In this document: positions 52,699 through 61,510 of the stretch, one piece after another | Numbering within the stretch: position 1 is the first letter of the stretch | How the letters are laid out: each line of letters opens with the position of its first letter | Assembly: GCA_040776905.1 (NCBI GenBank) | Contig: JAXGZQ010000003.1 | Location: forward strand, 186,001-250,000 | Length of the DNA: 64,000 bases | DNA from: SLHU01 sp009929975 | Lineage (GTDB): Bacteria; Bacillota; Clostridia; Saccharofermentanales; UBA5734 | Reading direction: 5' to 3' | The notes under the pieces: model-generated | Told to the model about the DNA's origin: nothing | Seen by the model: the letters and a program-made list of their open reading frames with translations, nothing else | The model's database searches: none | Made by a program: the position numbers and the translations under genes

Positions 52699-53370
52699 CT
52701 ATCTTTTGTACTTCAGTCGCTGGCCAAAGAGCTGGAACAGAGTATCCCTGATCGAATTATTATGACCGATCGTGTGAGAGAACTTCAGTGTTTCCCCGCC
52801 GGCCGGTGTAAGATTGAGTTTACCGCCGGTTGTGCGTTGCGATCCATCTGAGGAATAATCTGTATTATAGACGTGGAAAAGCAGTTGAGAGATCGCCTGG
52901 TTAGGGATCATCAAATTCTCAGGATCTTCTGCCAGTATTTGCTGGGATGACATTTGATAGTATCGCTTGTGGAAATCAGCCCAGTAACTCATCATGGCCG
53001 CGCTGCCTTTGAAGAATCCTTTACCGCTTGCTTTTATTTCCTGAGACAGCCGGTCATTTTCTACTTTCTGACGTTCCTTTGAGAGATAAGCCAGAACAAC
53101 CTTATCCGGCATGAAGACCAGATGGCATGTTGTCATTTTCAGCATCGAATATTTGCGGTTGGTCTGCAGCACCATCAGCACCTGTTCAGCAGCCGGCTGA
53201 TACGGCGGCTGATATGGCGGCTGGCTGACCGGTTGATTGAGTTCAGGCGAAGAGCGATGCGGTTGATGAGTGATCGGGATCGCACTTGAAAAAGTTTCGA
53301 CTTTCTGACCGCAGGATGTACAGAATCTCGCACCATCCGAAAGCTGGTGACCGCAATTTGAACAGAACAT
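52699..53370 (-). CDS. Zinc-ribbon protein with PH-like C-terminal domain
   Basis: A 223-residue protein: an N-terminal zinc ribbon (MFCSNCGHQLSDGARFCTSCGQ, four Cys), a Pro/Gln-rich spacer with repeated PPYQP, then a beta-rich domain (VLMVLQTNRKYSMLKMTTCHLVFMPDKVVLAYL, ending LKLFG-like FQLFGQRLKYKR) similar to bacterial PH-like proteins. GGAGGAGCTCA precedes the ATG; a longer open frame upstream is not coding. No function is assigned; such proteins are common in clostridia. Confidence 0.8.
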   Translation of the reverse strand: MFCSNCGHQLSDGARFCTSCGQKVETFSSAIPITHQPHRSSPELNQPVSQPPYQPPYQPAAEQVLMVLQTNRKYSMLKMTTCHLVFMPDKVVLAYLSKERQKVENDRLSQEIKASGKGFFKGSAAMMSYWADFHKRYYQMSSQQILAEDPENLMIPNQAISQLLFHVYNTDYSSDGSQRTTGGKLNLTPAGGETLKFSHTIGHNNSIRDTLFQLFGQRLKYKR

Positions 53371-53496
53371 TGAGCTCCTCCTGACCGACTGTCTCAAGAC
53401 ATCATGCAACAGTCTCCTTCATCGTTGATCAGATACCTACTATCGTTATTATATACGAATGAAATTCAATCGGCGGAAATATTATCCGACAGAAAA

Positions 53497-53525
53497 CCGG
53501 AACCATTGATGCACAACGGTTCCGG
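53497..53525 (-). terminator. Rho-independent terminator after the MACPF gene
   Basis: Minus strand: CCGGAACCGTTG pairs with CAATGGTTCCGG (one mismatch) around a 5-base loop, followed by TTTTCT. It lies about 30 bases after the MACPF stop and separates it from the zinc-ribbon gene. Confidence 0.8.
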
Positions 53526-53556
53526 CCTATCTTAAGCCAATATTCATAACGAATGT

Positions 53557-55188
53557 CTATCTTCTCTTAAACCACAGATAGAGATAGTCTCCGCCTGCTC
53601 CCTTATTGAGGTCCGCCACATGGCCATCGGCTGTCGCGATGACCGGATGATATCCGTCTGCTTTAATATCAGGAAACTGAAACGTCTCATTTTGCTGATA
53701 TTGAATCATGGTCAGAGGAGATCCAGCCTTCGTGTCTCGGGTGTAGTAGAGATAGATAAACTCACCACTTGCCCCTTTATTGAGATCCACCGGAATAATC
53801 GTATATTGAATTCCATTGTAACTCAGGTTGGATGTCTTCGCGTCGCCGTAATAATTGGATATAAGTCCGGTAATGGCTTTTGTCGGATCTGCCGTTGTCT
53901 TATAGCCAAGATAAATCCAATATCCGCCAACCGAAGCATTCAGATCCAGATTCACAATATGGCCTTCCGTTACGCCTTTACCGCGCAGCATGTTCTTAGC
54001 TTCCGACTGCGTCTTTCCATACCCGACATAAACATCGGAAATAAAGATCTCGGCATTCACAGTCTCTTTGAACTCGTTGGAAATCTGGTCAACCCTTTCA
54101 TCAAAATATTGCTTGATGGCAGCACTTTTATCAGCGGCATCCTCCAAATCACTGATTCTGGCGACAATCTCCCAGATCGGAATAACCTCGGAAGCATTGA
54201 CAAAGGTGATTTTCCCATTCTCCACGCCTGAACTCCATTCCTTATATGAGTTCATCGCTGCCGTGACCGACGTCGGATCGACCGTCACCGATCCGCCATA
54301 GGTCTTAACAAACAGCTGGCTGTTCGTCTCAATTTCTTTGCGATCCGTTGCATCCGTGGCTTCCGCGCTTCCGCTGATGTTTCTGAAGGATGCCGTTGCG
54401 GAAAGATAGAGATCGGTTGATTCACTGGTTGCGGTACTGGTATACAGATAATTGATATCAAATCGTCCGCCTAATGTGATGTTGGCAAGTACATGGGTAC
54501 CATAAAGTTCAATCAATTCTTCAGGGGTTTTCTCAGCAGCCGCGGTCTTGAACGCACTGGTGGCATTATCGGCCAGAAGTTTCGCGTCAACATCAAGGAT
54601 GTAGTCATTTTGCGTTTCCAGCAGAGCCTGCGTCGTAATCAGCTTCTGGTTGGATTTCATCTGAGTCGTATGATCCATTTTGAAACTGGCTTTGAAACTT
54701 CCCGTAAACCCGATTCTCGCCTTGACGTTCGCGGCAGCCGCAAAATGCTCGGAGTACTCTTTCGCAGAACTGGAGACATACGTCACGCTATCAACATGCT
54801 GCGAGGCCGCGCTTTCAATACGAACATGATCGTTGCTGGCCAGCGCGTTCATATCGACCACCGGGTGTCCCGTCTTTATGTCTTTATGATTATAGAAAGC
54901 AGCTGTAAGAATATTATAGCCGTAGCCAAGATATCCATTGTACTGATCGACCTCATCGCCAGCCGCTCCCAGCATACCCTCTGCTGCCAGATTGTGTTTT
55001 TCCTCTATGGAGATGAGTTCATCCCCGGGTTTATTATTTGCTGAAGGACTGCCGCCGAGAAGGCCGCCGGTCTCAGAGTTGATTGTGCTGTTTTCTGTTT
55101 TGCCCGTGCCGGCGCAGGCAGCAAGACTGAATCCAATCCAGAGCATCGCGATAGCCAAACTGATCGTCCTGACCCAATACCTTTTCAT
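53557..55188 (-). CDS. MACPF-domain lipoprotein with C-terminal beta-prism-like repeats
   Basis: A 543-residue secreted lipoprotein. The signal peptide ends in SLAAC (lipid Cys25). The central region matches the membrane-attack-complex/perforin fold and has its signature YGTHVLANITLGG (residues 229-241), i.e. YGTHx7GG with Val in place of Phe/Tyr. The C-terminus (about 385-543) has repeated blocks (ISDVYVGYGKTQSEAKNML; VNLDLNASVGGYWIYLGY; VDLNKGASGEFIYLYYT; ADLNKGAGGDYLYLWFK) like an MABP/beta-prism membrane-binding domain. AAAGGAA precedes the ATG; an in-frame ATG nine codons earlier is less likely. Bacterial MACPF proteins can be pore formers or surface proteins; the role here is unknown. 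Confidence 0.88.
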   Translation of the reverse strand: MKRYWVRTISLAIAMLWIGFSLAACAGTGKTENSTINSETGGLLGGSPSANNKPGDELISIEEKHNLAAEGMLGAAGDEVDQYNGYLGYGYNILTAAFYNHKDIKTGHPVVDMNALASNDHVRIESAASQHVDSVTYVSSSAKEYSEHFAAAANVKARIGFTGSFKASFKMDHTTQMKSNQKLITTQALLETQNDYILDVDAKLLADNATSAFKTAAAEKTPEELIELYGTHVLANITLGGRFDINYLYTSTATSESTDLYLSATASFRNISGSAEATDATDRKEIETNSQLFVKTYGGSVTVDPTSVTAAMNSYKEWSSGVENGKITFVNASEVIPIWEIVARISDLEDAADKSAAIKQYFDERVDQISNEFKETVNAEIFISDVYVGYGKTQSEAKNMLRGKGVTEGHIVNLDLNASVGGYWIYLGYKTTADPTKAITGLISNYYGDAKTSNLSYNGIQYTIIPVDLNKGASGEFIYLYYTRDTKAGSPLTMIQYQQNETFQFPDIKADGYHPVIATADGHVADLNKGAGGDYLYLWFKRR

Positions 55189-55282
55189 CTTTGTATTCCT
55201 TTCCATTGACTTCAAAGCAGTCGTCCACTGGTGTCTTCTTGAATTGTATTCTGGCTTGGTTTATAATGATGACAATCTATTT

Positions 55283-55318
55283 GACCGCAGTCATTGACCG
55301 GGGTCATCGACTACGGTC
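55283..55318. promoter_or_regulatory. 36-bp palindrome between the MACPF and TetR genes (operator)
   Basis: Two 17-base arms (GACCGCAGTCATTGACC and GGTCATCGACTACGGTC, 15 of 17 matched) around a 2-base centre. It sits in the 177-base divergent region, 95 bases before the MACPF start and 48 before the TetR start, and is built of GGTCA-type half-sites. That is the expected position for TetR control of both genes. Confidence 0.8.
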
Positions 55319-55365
55319 ATTGTAATTGTTTCATTCGGTCAAGTCAAATTCTGGAGATGATATTG

Positions 55366-55995
55366 ATGAGTAGAAGGCCCGTCAGCAGAAAAGAAAAAGC
55401 AGCGTTAACGAGAAATAAACTATATGCCAGCGCTGAGCAATTGTTTCGTCAACACGGCTTTGAAGCCGTCAATGTCGATGCGATCGTCAGGCATGCGGGA
55501 GTATCGAAAGGCAGTTTTTATGTCTATTTTGAATCGAAGAATTTTCTGATCGCCACACTGATCAATGATTATGTCAAGAAAGTCGATTTTGATTATCGGC
55601 GTTATATGGAATCTCTGCCGCTGAATCTTCCGGCTCAGGATATTATTTACGCTCTTGTCAACAAAATCGCGGATGTCCTCATGGAAAATATCGGAATCAC
55701 TAATATGAGGATTTTATACAAGATTCAGTTGGATGAAGAGAGTAAAACAAACGCGATCATCGATTATAACCGGGAGTTGTATCAGCTGTTCTGTGACGTC
55801 ATCAGTCTGGGAATTGCCAGGCATGAGCTGCAAACCCCTTATCCTGCTGAGGATGTGGCCCGGCATTGTGTCATGGCTTTCAGAGGACTGGCCTTTGAGT
55901 GGTGTGTCCGGCATCCTGATTTTGATCTGAAAGAACAAGCTCAGCATCATTTCAAACTGCTGATGAGCGGGATGGCCGGAACCGGACAGAAATGA
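55366..55995 (+). CDS. TetR-family transcriptional regulator
   Basis: A 209-residue TetR protein. The DNA-binding domain reads RNKLYASAEQLFRQHGFEAVNVDAI and HAGVSKGSFYVYFESKNFLIATL, a classic TetR helix-turn-helix. The C-terminal ligand/dimer domain is helical. GGAGATGATATTG precedes the chosen ATG; an in-frame upstream extension lacks a ribosome site and crosses the operator palindrome. Divergent from the MACPF lipoprotein gene, which it probably represses together with itself; the inducer is unknown. Confidence 0.92.
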   Translation: MSRRPVSRKEKAALTRNKLYASAEQLFRQHGFEAVNVDAIVRHAGVSKGSFYVYFESKNFLIATLINDYVKKVDFDYRRYMESLPLNLPAQDIIYALVNKIADVLMENIGITNMRILYKIQLDEESKTNAIIDYNRELYQLFCDVISLGIARHELQTPYPAEDVARHCVMAFRGLAFEWCVRHPDFDLKEQAQHHFKLLMSGMAGTGQK

Positions 55996-56070
55996 GCCTC
56001 AGGAAATTGTGGTATATAATAATATTAGAAACTGCAATTCGAATTTTATCAGCAAAAACAGGGGGTTATC

Positions 56071-58056
56071 ATGAAGTATTATGTCGACACGAATGCCGCG
56101 AAAGATGGCAATGGTTCTATTGATAGGCCATTCCGGCGAATCAATGACGCTGCGAAACTGGCACTTCCCGGTGATGACGTTCTCGTAGCCCCGGGGATAT
56201 ACCGTGAATATGTCAATCCGGTTCATGCCGGCACTGAAGAGGCCCGTATCACCTATACCAGCACGACGCCGCTTGGGGCTGTGATCACCGGCGCTGAACG
56301 CGTGGCGGCCTGGCAGCCATACGAAGACAATATCTGGATCTGCCGGATCGCAAACAGTATTTTCGGTGATTACAACCCATACACTACACTGGTCTACGGA
56401 GACTGGTATTTCGCGACGCCGAACAAACATACCGGTTGCGTTTATTTGAATCATAAGGCCTTGTACGAAGCGGTTTCACTGGAAGAGTGTCTCAAAGGTG
56501 AGATCTATGCGTGCAGCTGGGTACCGGAAGATTCCGTTTACAAGTGGTATGCAGAGCAGGATGAAACAACGGATGAAACCATCCTTTACGCCAATTTCCA
56601 AGGCAAGGACCCCAATCAGGAAAATGTTGAGATCAATGTCCGCCGCATGTGCTTTTTCCCATCCAAAACCGGTATCGGCTATCATACGGTCAGCGGTTTC
56701 AAGATCGATAAAGCCGCCACCACCTGGGCACCGCCGGCGGCTTTCCAGGATGGCATGATCGGTCCGCACTGGAGCAAAGGCTGGATTATTCAGGACTGTG
56801 AGATTGCCAACAGCAAATGTTCCGGCATATCCCTGGGCAAATATCTTGATCCAGATAACAATCATTACTTTACCCATAAGCAGGTGAAAAGTCCGACCCA
56901 GATGGAGCGGGATGCCGCGTGCCGCGGACAGTACCACGGATGGATGAAGGAAGCCATCGGCCACCTTATCATCCGCCGCTGCAATATCCACCACTGCGAA
57001 CAAGGCGGGATCATCGGCCGTATGGGCGGTGTGTTCAGTACAATTGAAGATAACCATATCCACCATATCAATAATATGATGGAGCTCGGCGGAGCGGAAA
57101 TCGCCGGCATCAAAATGCATGCAGCCATCGATGTGACCATGCGGCGCAATCATATCCACCATTGCACCATGGGCATCTGGTGTGACTGGGAAGCCCAGGG
57201 GACCCGTCTGACCCAGAACCTGCTGCATGACAACCAGCGCCCGTCGTTTGCCAAAAATTTGCCGGGAGGCATGATGTCGCAGGACATTTTCGTCGAAGTC
57301 AGCCATGGACCGACCCTGATTGATCACAATATCCTGCTCTCCGATGTCAGCCTGAGGATCGCGACACAAGGGGTGGCCATGGTTCACAATCTGGTCTGTG
57401 GTGCGCTGACCAGTGTCGGCGGAGGAACCGGGCCGCGTTATACGCCCTATCACATTCCGCATCGTACCGAAGTGATGGGATTCATGACCATTCTTCATGG
57501 CGACAACCGCTTCTACAATAATATCTTTGTCCAGAAGTGGCCAGCAGCAGACTATGTCACCTACCATGACCAGGATGAAGGAAGCGAACATGAAAACCGG
57601 CAGGTGGGCACGCATGTTTTTGATGACTATCCAACTTACGATCAATGGGTCGCGCAATTTGACTTTACCAATCGTCCGAATATGAAAACCCTTGAACCAG
57701 CCCACTCTAGTCATCTGCCGGTCTGGTGCGAGGGGAATGTCTATCTGGGTGGAGCCAGAGCCTGCAAAAACGAGATCAACGGGCTCCTGCAGTCGGACGA
57801 TCGTGATGTCATCGTTGATCTGATCGAAAAAGACGGACATTATCAGTTATCAACAAATGTGTATGATTTCATGGAGGGTTTTACCAGCCGGATGATCCAC
57901 ACCGGTATCCTCGGTCAAGCGTTCGAACCGGAAGCCAGTTTCGAAAATACGGACGGAACACCCATCCGCTTTGATGCCGATTACTTCGGCAGCCATCGCG
58001 GTGTTGATGCACTTCCCGGACCTTTCGCGACAGCGTGTGGTGATATTAAACTATAG
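56071..58056 (+). CDS. Right-handed parallel beta-helix protein (pectate-lyase-like)
   Basis: A 661-residue protein with YYVDTNAAKDGNGSIDRPFRRINDAAKLALPGDDVLVAPGIY, the usual start of beta-helix glycan enzymes. Successive rungs carry asparagine ladders and His-rich turns (CNIHHCEQGGI, DNHIHHINNM, RNHIHHCTMG). A C-terminal beta domain completes the protein. There is no signal peptide, so it is probably cytoplasmic. It could be a polysaccharide lyase or glycosidase; catalytic residues cannot be assigned. AGGGGG precedes the ATG and a TATAAT stands about 50 bases upstream. Confidence 0.83.
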   Translation: MKYYVDTNAAKDGNGSIDRPFRRINDAAKLALPGDDVLVAPGIYREYVNPVHAGTEEARITYTSTTPLGAVITGAERVAAWQPYEDNIWICRIANSIFGDYNPYTTLVYGDWYFATPNKHTGCVYLNHKALYEAVSLEECLKGEIYACSWVPEDSVYKWYAEQDETTDETILYANFQGKDPNQENVEINVRRMCFFPSKTGIGYHTVSGFKIDKAATTWAPPAAFQDGMIGPHWSKGWIIQDCEIANSKCSGISLGKYLDPDNNHYFTHKQVKSPTQMERDAACRGQYHGWMKEAIGHLIIRRCNIHHCEQGGIIGRMGGVFSTIEDNHIHHINNMMELGGAEIAGIKMHAAIDVTMRRNHIHHCTMGIWCDWEAQGTRLTQNLLHDNQRPSFAKNLPGGMMSQDIFVEVSHGPTLIDHNILLSDVSLRIATQGVAMVHNLVCGALTSVGGGTGPRYTPYHIPHRTEVMGFMTILHGDNRFYNNIFVQKWPAADYVTYHDQDEGSEHENRQVGTHVFDDYPTYDQWVAQFDFTNRPNMKTLEPAHSSHLPVWCEGNVYLGGARACKNEINGLLQSDDRDVIVDLIEKDGHYQLSTNVYDFMEGFTSRMIHTGILGQAFEPEASFENTDGTPIRFDADYFGSHRGVDALPGPFATACGDIKL

Positions 58057-58080
58057 CAAAATATAAGCAGGGACATTGGC

Positions 58081-58656
58081 TCAGATCCAGACGGTGACCT
58101 CATCGATGTTTTTCCTTGGCCGCATCGGCGGGTGAGCATTCGTGTAGCCCAGAGCCAGCGCAGCCACCATCTGGCAATCCTTGCCCAACCATCGACAGAG
58201 CTCCCTGTAGGCGAAAAAGACATCGCAGATCCACAATGATCCGATGCCGAGACTTGTCGCAGCCAAAATCATATTTTGAATCGCGGCTCCCACCGACTGA
58301 ACATCAACCGTTTCCGCGATTTGCTGACCGATTGACTTTTCCTGCCAGGGGTATGTTCCGTAAGGATTAAAGACAAAGATGGTGACCGGAGCCTGCGCCA
58401 TGATATTGGCCGTGTTTTCAGAACTGCCGACATTCACATCCTGAGCCTTGAAGGTTTGTATACCTTCTCTCATCACCTGTACCATTTCAATCCGCTTCTC
58501 CCCTGTCGCAACGATGAACTCCCAGGGTTGATTGTTCTTACCGGAAGGGGCTCTGATACCAGCATCCAAAATGGTACGGATATCATCACGGCTGATTGGA
58601 TCGCTTCTGAATCTGCGTATGCTGCGTCTGTCATTGATTGCCTGCATCACGTCCAT
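58081..58656 (-). CDS. Nitroreductase-family protein
   Basis: A 191-residue FMN flavoprotein. AINDRRSIRRFRSDPISRDDI and GIRAPSGKNNQPWEFIVA give the FMN-phosphate and isoalloxazine contacts; GAAIQNMILAATSLGIGSLWICD and VAALALGYTNAHPPMRPRKN are the C-terminal landmarks. It reduces nitro-, quinone- or flavin-type substrates with NAD(P)H. AGGAGGACAATCTTCG precedes the ATG; an earlier frame start is not supported. No functional link to its neighbours. Confidence 0.92.
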   Translation of the reverse strand: MDVMQAINDRRSIRRFRSDPISRDDIRTILDAGIRAPSGKNNQPWEFIVATGEKRIEMVQVMREGIQTFKAQDVNVGSSENTANIMAQAPVTIFVFNPYGTYPWQEKSIGQQIAETVDVQSVGAAIQNMILAATSLGIGSLWICDVFFAYRELCRWLGKDCQMVAALALGYTNAHPPMRPRKNIDEVTVWI

Positions 58657-58785
58657 CGAAGATTGTCCTCCTATCGCAGATGAAAAATGTTTGTTTCTCG
58701 CCAACACGACATAATACTCCCAGTCTTCTCCACTCATTCCCGATCATACACAAGTTCTGATATCGGACACTATTCATCCAGCCAA

Positions 58786-60294
58786 TTACCGTCCAAATGA
58801 ATGTCCTAAAGACTCCTCAAGCGCTTTCAGCCGGAAAAATGACTCCTTCGGTTTTCCGTCAGAAGTAATCATCCCAGCTCCGGGAACATAGCCGGGATCT
58901 TCAAAACTCCACCAGGTAAGCGCTTCAACTTCCGGACGGGAATATGAAAGGGTATAAAATTCTTCGAGCCAGTCAGCCTGGAGTCTTTCATTCCATTCAA
59001 ACTCACGCCAGTTGCCATTGTACATGTATCTCAGGCAATAGATGTCACCTTCATGCGATGAGAGTGGAATATCTTTCTTAAAAGAAGGAACACCTAGTTC
59101 GGTCAGATGCAATGGTTTGCCAAACTCTGCGAATCGGTCATACAGCTTATCGATCGCCATCATATCTCTCGATGGAAGATAGAGCTGCATGCCGACAACC
59201 TCGTATTGGAAACCAAGTTCCTCGCATTTCTTGAGATACGTATATGGCGTCATCTGTTTCTCATTGTCGATGCCCCACTGTACCCTGCCGTCAGCCACAT
59301 ACTCGCCAAACATGAAACACGTGTTGATAACGGCCTGAGCATTCGGGTTCACTTCATGAATGTCATCACAACTCATTTTGGTCATCTCAACCAGCTCATC
59401 CTGCTGCATGTTCCAAACATTACACCAGTCGTGAGCCTCGTTGATGGCATCGAACAATTCAATGCGGCCCTTGTACCGTTCAACATGACGTTTGACGACG
59501 CGATGCAGTTCTCTTTGCACACTGCCGTCTTCCCATTTAAGATCCAGCGCCCATTTCGGCCAGGAATCCTCATGTGCCCACCATAGGGGGTGCCCTTTCA
59601 TTTTAATACCAGCTTTCGAAAAATCCTCAACCAGCTGATCAACCACACGATAATCGGGTTTGCCATATTCAGGTTCTGTACGTCCAAGGTAAAAAGGCAA
59701 GGTCGCATAGTTGAAAACGGAATCAAACATTTCTTTTCCCTTGGGAATATCTCTATAGGGGTACATGAAGCCGCCACAACCAAACATGAATTCCGGACGG
59801 AAACCTTTAACTGCTATCCTTGCTTTCGCGCGTTCAAAAGTAACAAGTTCACCTGCCCAAAGTCCAGCCGCGAGGGCTGAAATATTATGTTCCGCTGCTT
59901 TATCCGAATATTCGGCCAATTCCAGAAGCATCCTGGCGTCATTCAGATTTGATAGACATTTGGGGGACGGCATAAAGCCACCTTTGCTTATTGCTTGTTC
60001 CACTTCATAGACGCGGCTGAGAGCAGCTTCACGGACAAATTCGATATCAGCTCCATCACGATAACCCCTGCCACAATTATCTGCTTGGACCCACATGAAT
60101 CCATAGTTCGGGACAACGATCTTAGCGTGCAGAATGACAGGATATTCAGGAACATGAACTTCAATATTCCCATCCCGGCTCACTGAGTTTTTTCGGCGGA
60201 ACGGGATAAAATTCATACTCGACGCGTAAAGCGTATGAAGTTCATCCCTGAGCAATGATTCACCATTTGCATTCAGCATTCTTACGTTAATCAT
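58786..60294 (-). CDS. GH10 endo-1,4-beta-xylanase
   Basis: A 502-residue protein. The GH10 barrel occupies about residues 170-495: the acid/base Glu is in LFDAINEAHDW, the nucleophile Glu in LHLTELGVP, and MKGHPLWWAHEDSWP and LTWWSFEDPGYVPG are further landmarks. An N-terminal beta-rich domain of about 150 residues (resembling a carbohydrate-binding module) precedes it. No signal peptide is present, so it acts on short xylo-oligosaccharides inside the cell, as intracellular GH10 enzymes do. GGGAGG precedes the ATG, and a 9-base inverted repeat lies upstream. Confidence 0.94.
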   Translation of the reverse strand: MINVRMLNANGESLLRDELHTLYASSMNFIPFRRKNSVSRDGNIEVHVPEYPVILHAKIVVPNYGFMWVQADNCGRGYRDGADIEFVREAALSRVYEVEQAISKGGFMPSPKCLSNLNDARMLLELAEYSDKAAEHNISALAAGLWAGELVTFERAKARIAVKGFRPEFMFGCGGFMYPYRDIPKGKEMFDSVFNYATLPFYLGRTEPEYGKPDYRVVDQLVEDFSKAGIKMKGHPLWWAHEDSWPKWALDLKWEDGSVQRELHRVVKRHVERYKGRIELFDAINEAHDWCNVWNMQQDELVEMTKMSCDDIHEVNPNAQAVINTCFMFGEYVADGRVQWGIDNEKQMTPYTYLKKCEELGFQYEVVGMQLYLPSRDMMAIDKLYDRFAEFGKPLHLTELGVPSFKKDIPLSSHEGDIYCLRYMYNGNWREFEWNERLQADWLEEFYTLSYSRPEVEALTWWSFEDPGYVPGAGMITSDGKPKESFFRLKALEESLGHSFGR

Positions 60295-60347
60295 TTATTT
60301 TTTCCTCCCGAATTGTATATGCCTCCATTATGCGATATTGATTATCT

Positions 60348-60380
60348 CTGTTATGACTCAGTTCCGTGAATTCATAACAG
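60348..60380. promoter_or_regulatory. Inverted repeat upstream of the GH10 gene
   Basis: CTGTTATGA and TCATAACAG are perfect 9-base arms separated by 15 bases, 54 bases before the GH10 start. Position and symmetry suggest an operator for a sugar-responsive regulator; no matching regulator gene lies beside it. Confidence 0.55.
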
Positions 60381-60447
60381 TGAATCATATTAATCATATC
60401 ATTTTAAGGATTTCGATTACCTGAATACAGACCTCAGGAATTTCTCT

Positions 60448-60476
60448 TTGACTTATACGAACATTCGTTCTATAAT
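60448..60476 (+). promoter_or_regulatory. Sigma-A promoter with an embedded LexA-like box
   Basis: TTGACT and TATAAT, 17 bases apart, lie 52 bases before the RidA start. The spacer holds CGAAC-ATTC-GTTC (60458-60470), matching the GAAC-N4-GTTC core of the Bacillus LexA (DinR) operator. A repressor there would block the promoter. Confidence 0.7.
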
Positions 60477-60527
60477 AAATTTAAATCACTATCTTCGCGC
60501 AAATGAAACTGATGGGGAGTGAAATTC

Positions 60528-60899
60528 ATGAGTCACATTGTGAGACATAATGTTAATGAAGAATGGGCACATTCAGGGATCATTGAGGCAGGAAATCTAG
60601 TATTCGTGGGTTATTGCGTTGGGAACATCGGCCAGTCGATTGAAAATCAAATCAATGGGGCGGTTGACCAACTAACTGAACGGCTTGAGTCGATCGGTTT
60701 GACTTTGGAATCAGTGGTCCAGATGGATTGTTTATCCAGGGATATTTGGAATATACCTGTAATGGAAGCGGTATTTAAGAAAAGATTTAATGGCCAGTAT
60801 CCAGTAAGAAAGTCAATCCAAACTGAGTTTGCCCACCGCGGCGGTTCTGACGGAGGACTTTTATTTCAACTAGACGCGATCGCGTTCAAATCAAGTTAG
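60528..60899 (+). CDS. RidA-family protein, short form
   Basis: A 123-residue classical-length RidA relative, unlike the three long forms of the catabolic operon. AHSGIIEAGNLVFVGYCVGN, NQINGAVDQLTERLESIGLTLESVVQMDCLSRDIWN and YPVRKSIQTEF (the Arg of the active site) are visible. It would hydrolyse enamine/imine by-products of PLP enzymes. The ATG is chosen because GGGGAG lies 8 bases upstream; an in-frame GTG is nearer. It is a single-gene unit with its own promoter. Confidence 0.85.
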   Translation: MSHIVRHNVNEEWAHSGIIEAGNLVFVGYCVGNIGQSIENQINGAVDQLTERLESIGLTLESVVQMDCLSRDIWNIPVMEAVFKKRFNGQYPVRKSIQTEFAHRGGSDGGLLFQLDAIAFKSS

Positions 60900-60943
60900 A
60901 TTCGGTCTGCAGCGGCTGCAGGTGGGAGAGGAGCGGAAATGAA

Positions 60944-61510
60944 CTATACCCTCAGCGATCCGCGAAAGCCTCTGGCCCCGTAGTATGATTCCGCTCCATT
61001 ATGGTAGACGAAGACTGTATCATATCGGCGATCGCCAAAAATCGCTCCGCCAAGTTTACGAATTTTCTCAGGCGTCTTCACCCAGCTTGAAGTCTTCAGG
61101 TCAAACTCCCCGAATTCCTGCAGCGTCCTATAGTCGGCTTCGCTGAGAATCTCAACCCCCATCGACTCTGCCATTCCGATCGCGCTGTTTTTTGGTTTAT
61201 GCTCTTTTCTCGACTGCAGCGCTTCCTGATCGTAACAGATACTTCTACGTCCTTTGGGGCTTTCCGGAGCACAATCATAAAAGATCAGTTCGCCGGTATT
61301 TTCATCACGCCCGACAAGATCAGGTTCACCGCCGGTCGTCTCCATCTGATAAAGTGACCACAACTTTTCCGGACTGGTTTCGAGCTTCTTCTGAACCGTT
61401 GTCCAACTGATCCCTTGATGCCGGATCATGTTGTCGGCAAATCGTTTCTCTAAGATGTTCAAGATCTCCTTCTGCTGCGCTTTGCTCAGCGATTGTTTGT
61501 TTATATTCAT
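60944..61510 (-). CDS. DUF4256-family protein
   Basis: A 188-residue protein matching DUF4256: ILNILEKRFADNMIRHQGISW at the start, LVGRDENTGELIFYDCAPESPKGRRSICYDQEAL in the middle and LGGAIFGDRRYDTVFVYHNGAESYYGARGFRGSL at the end. The family is common in Bacillota and Bacteroidota and has no established function. It is a stand-alone gene; no ribosome site as strong as its neighbours is seen. Confidence 0.85.
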   Translation of the reverse strand: MNINKQSLSKAQQKEILNILEKRFADNMIRHQGISWTTVQKKLETSPEKLWSLYQMETTGGEPDLVGRDENTGELIFYDCAPESPKGRRSICYDQEALQSRKEHKPKNSAIGMAESMGVEILSEADYRTLQEFGEFDLKTSSWVKTPEKIRKLGGAIFGDRRYDTVFVYHNGAESYYGARGFRGSLRV

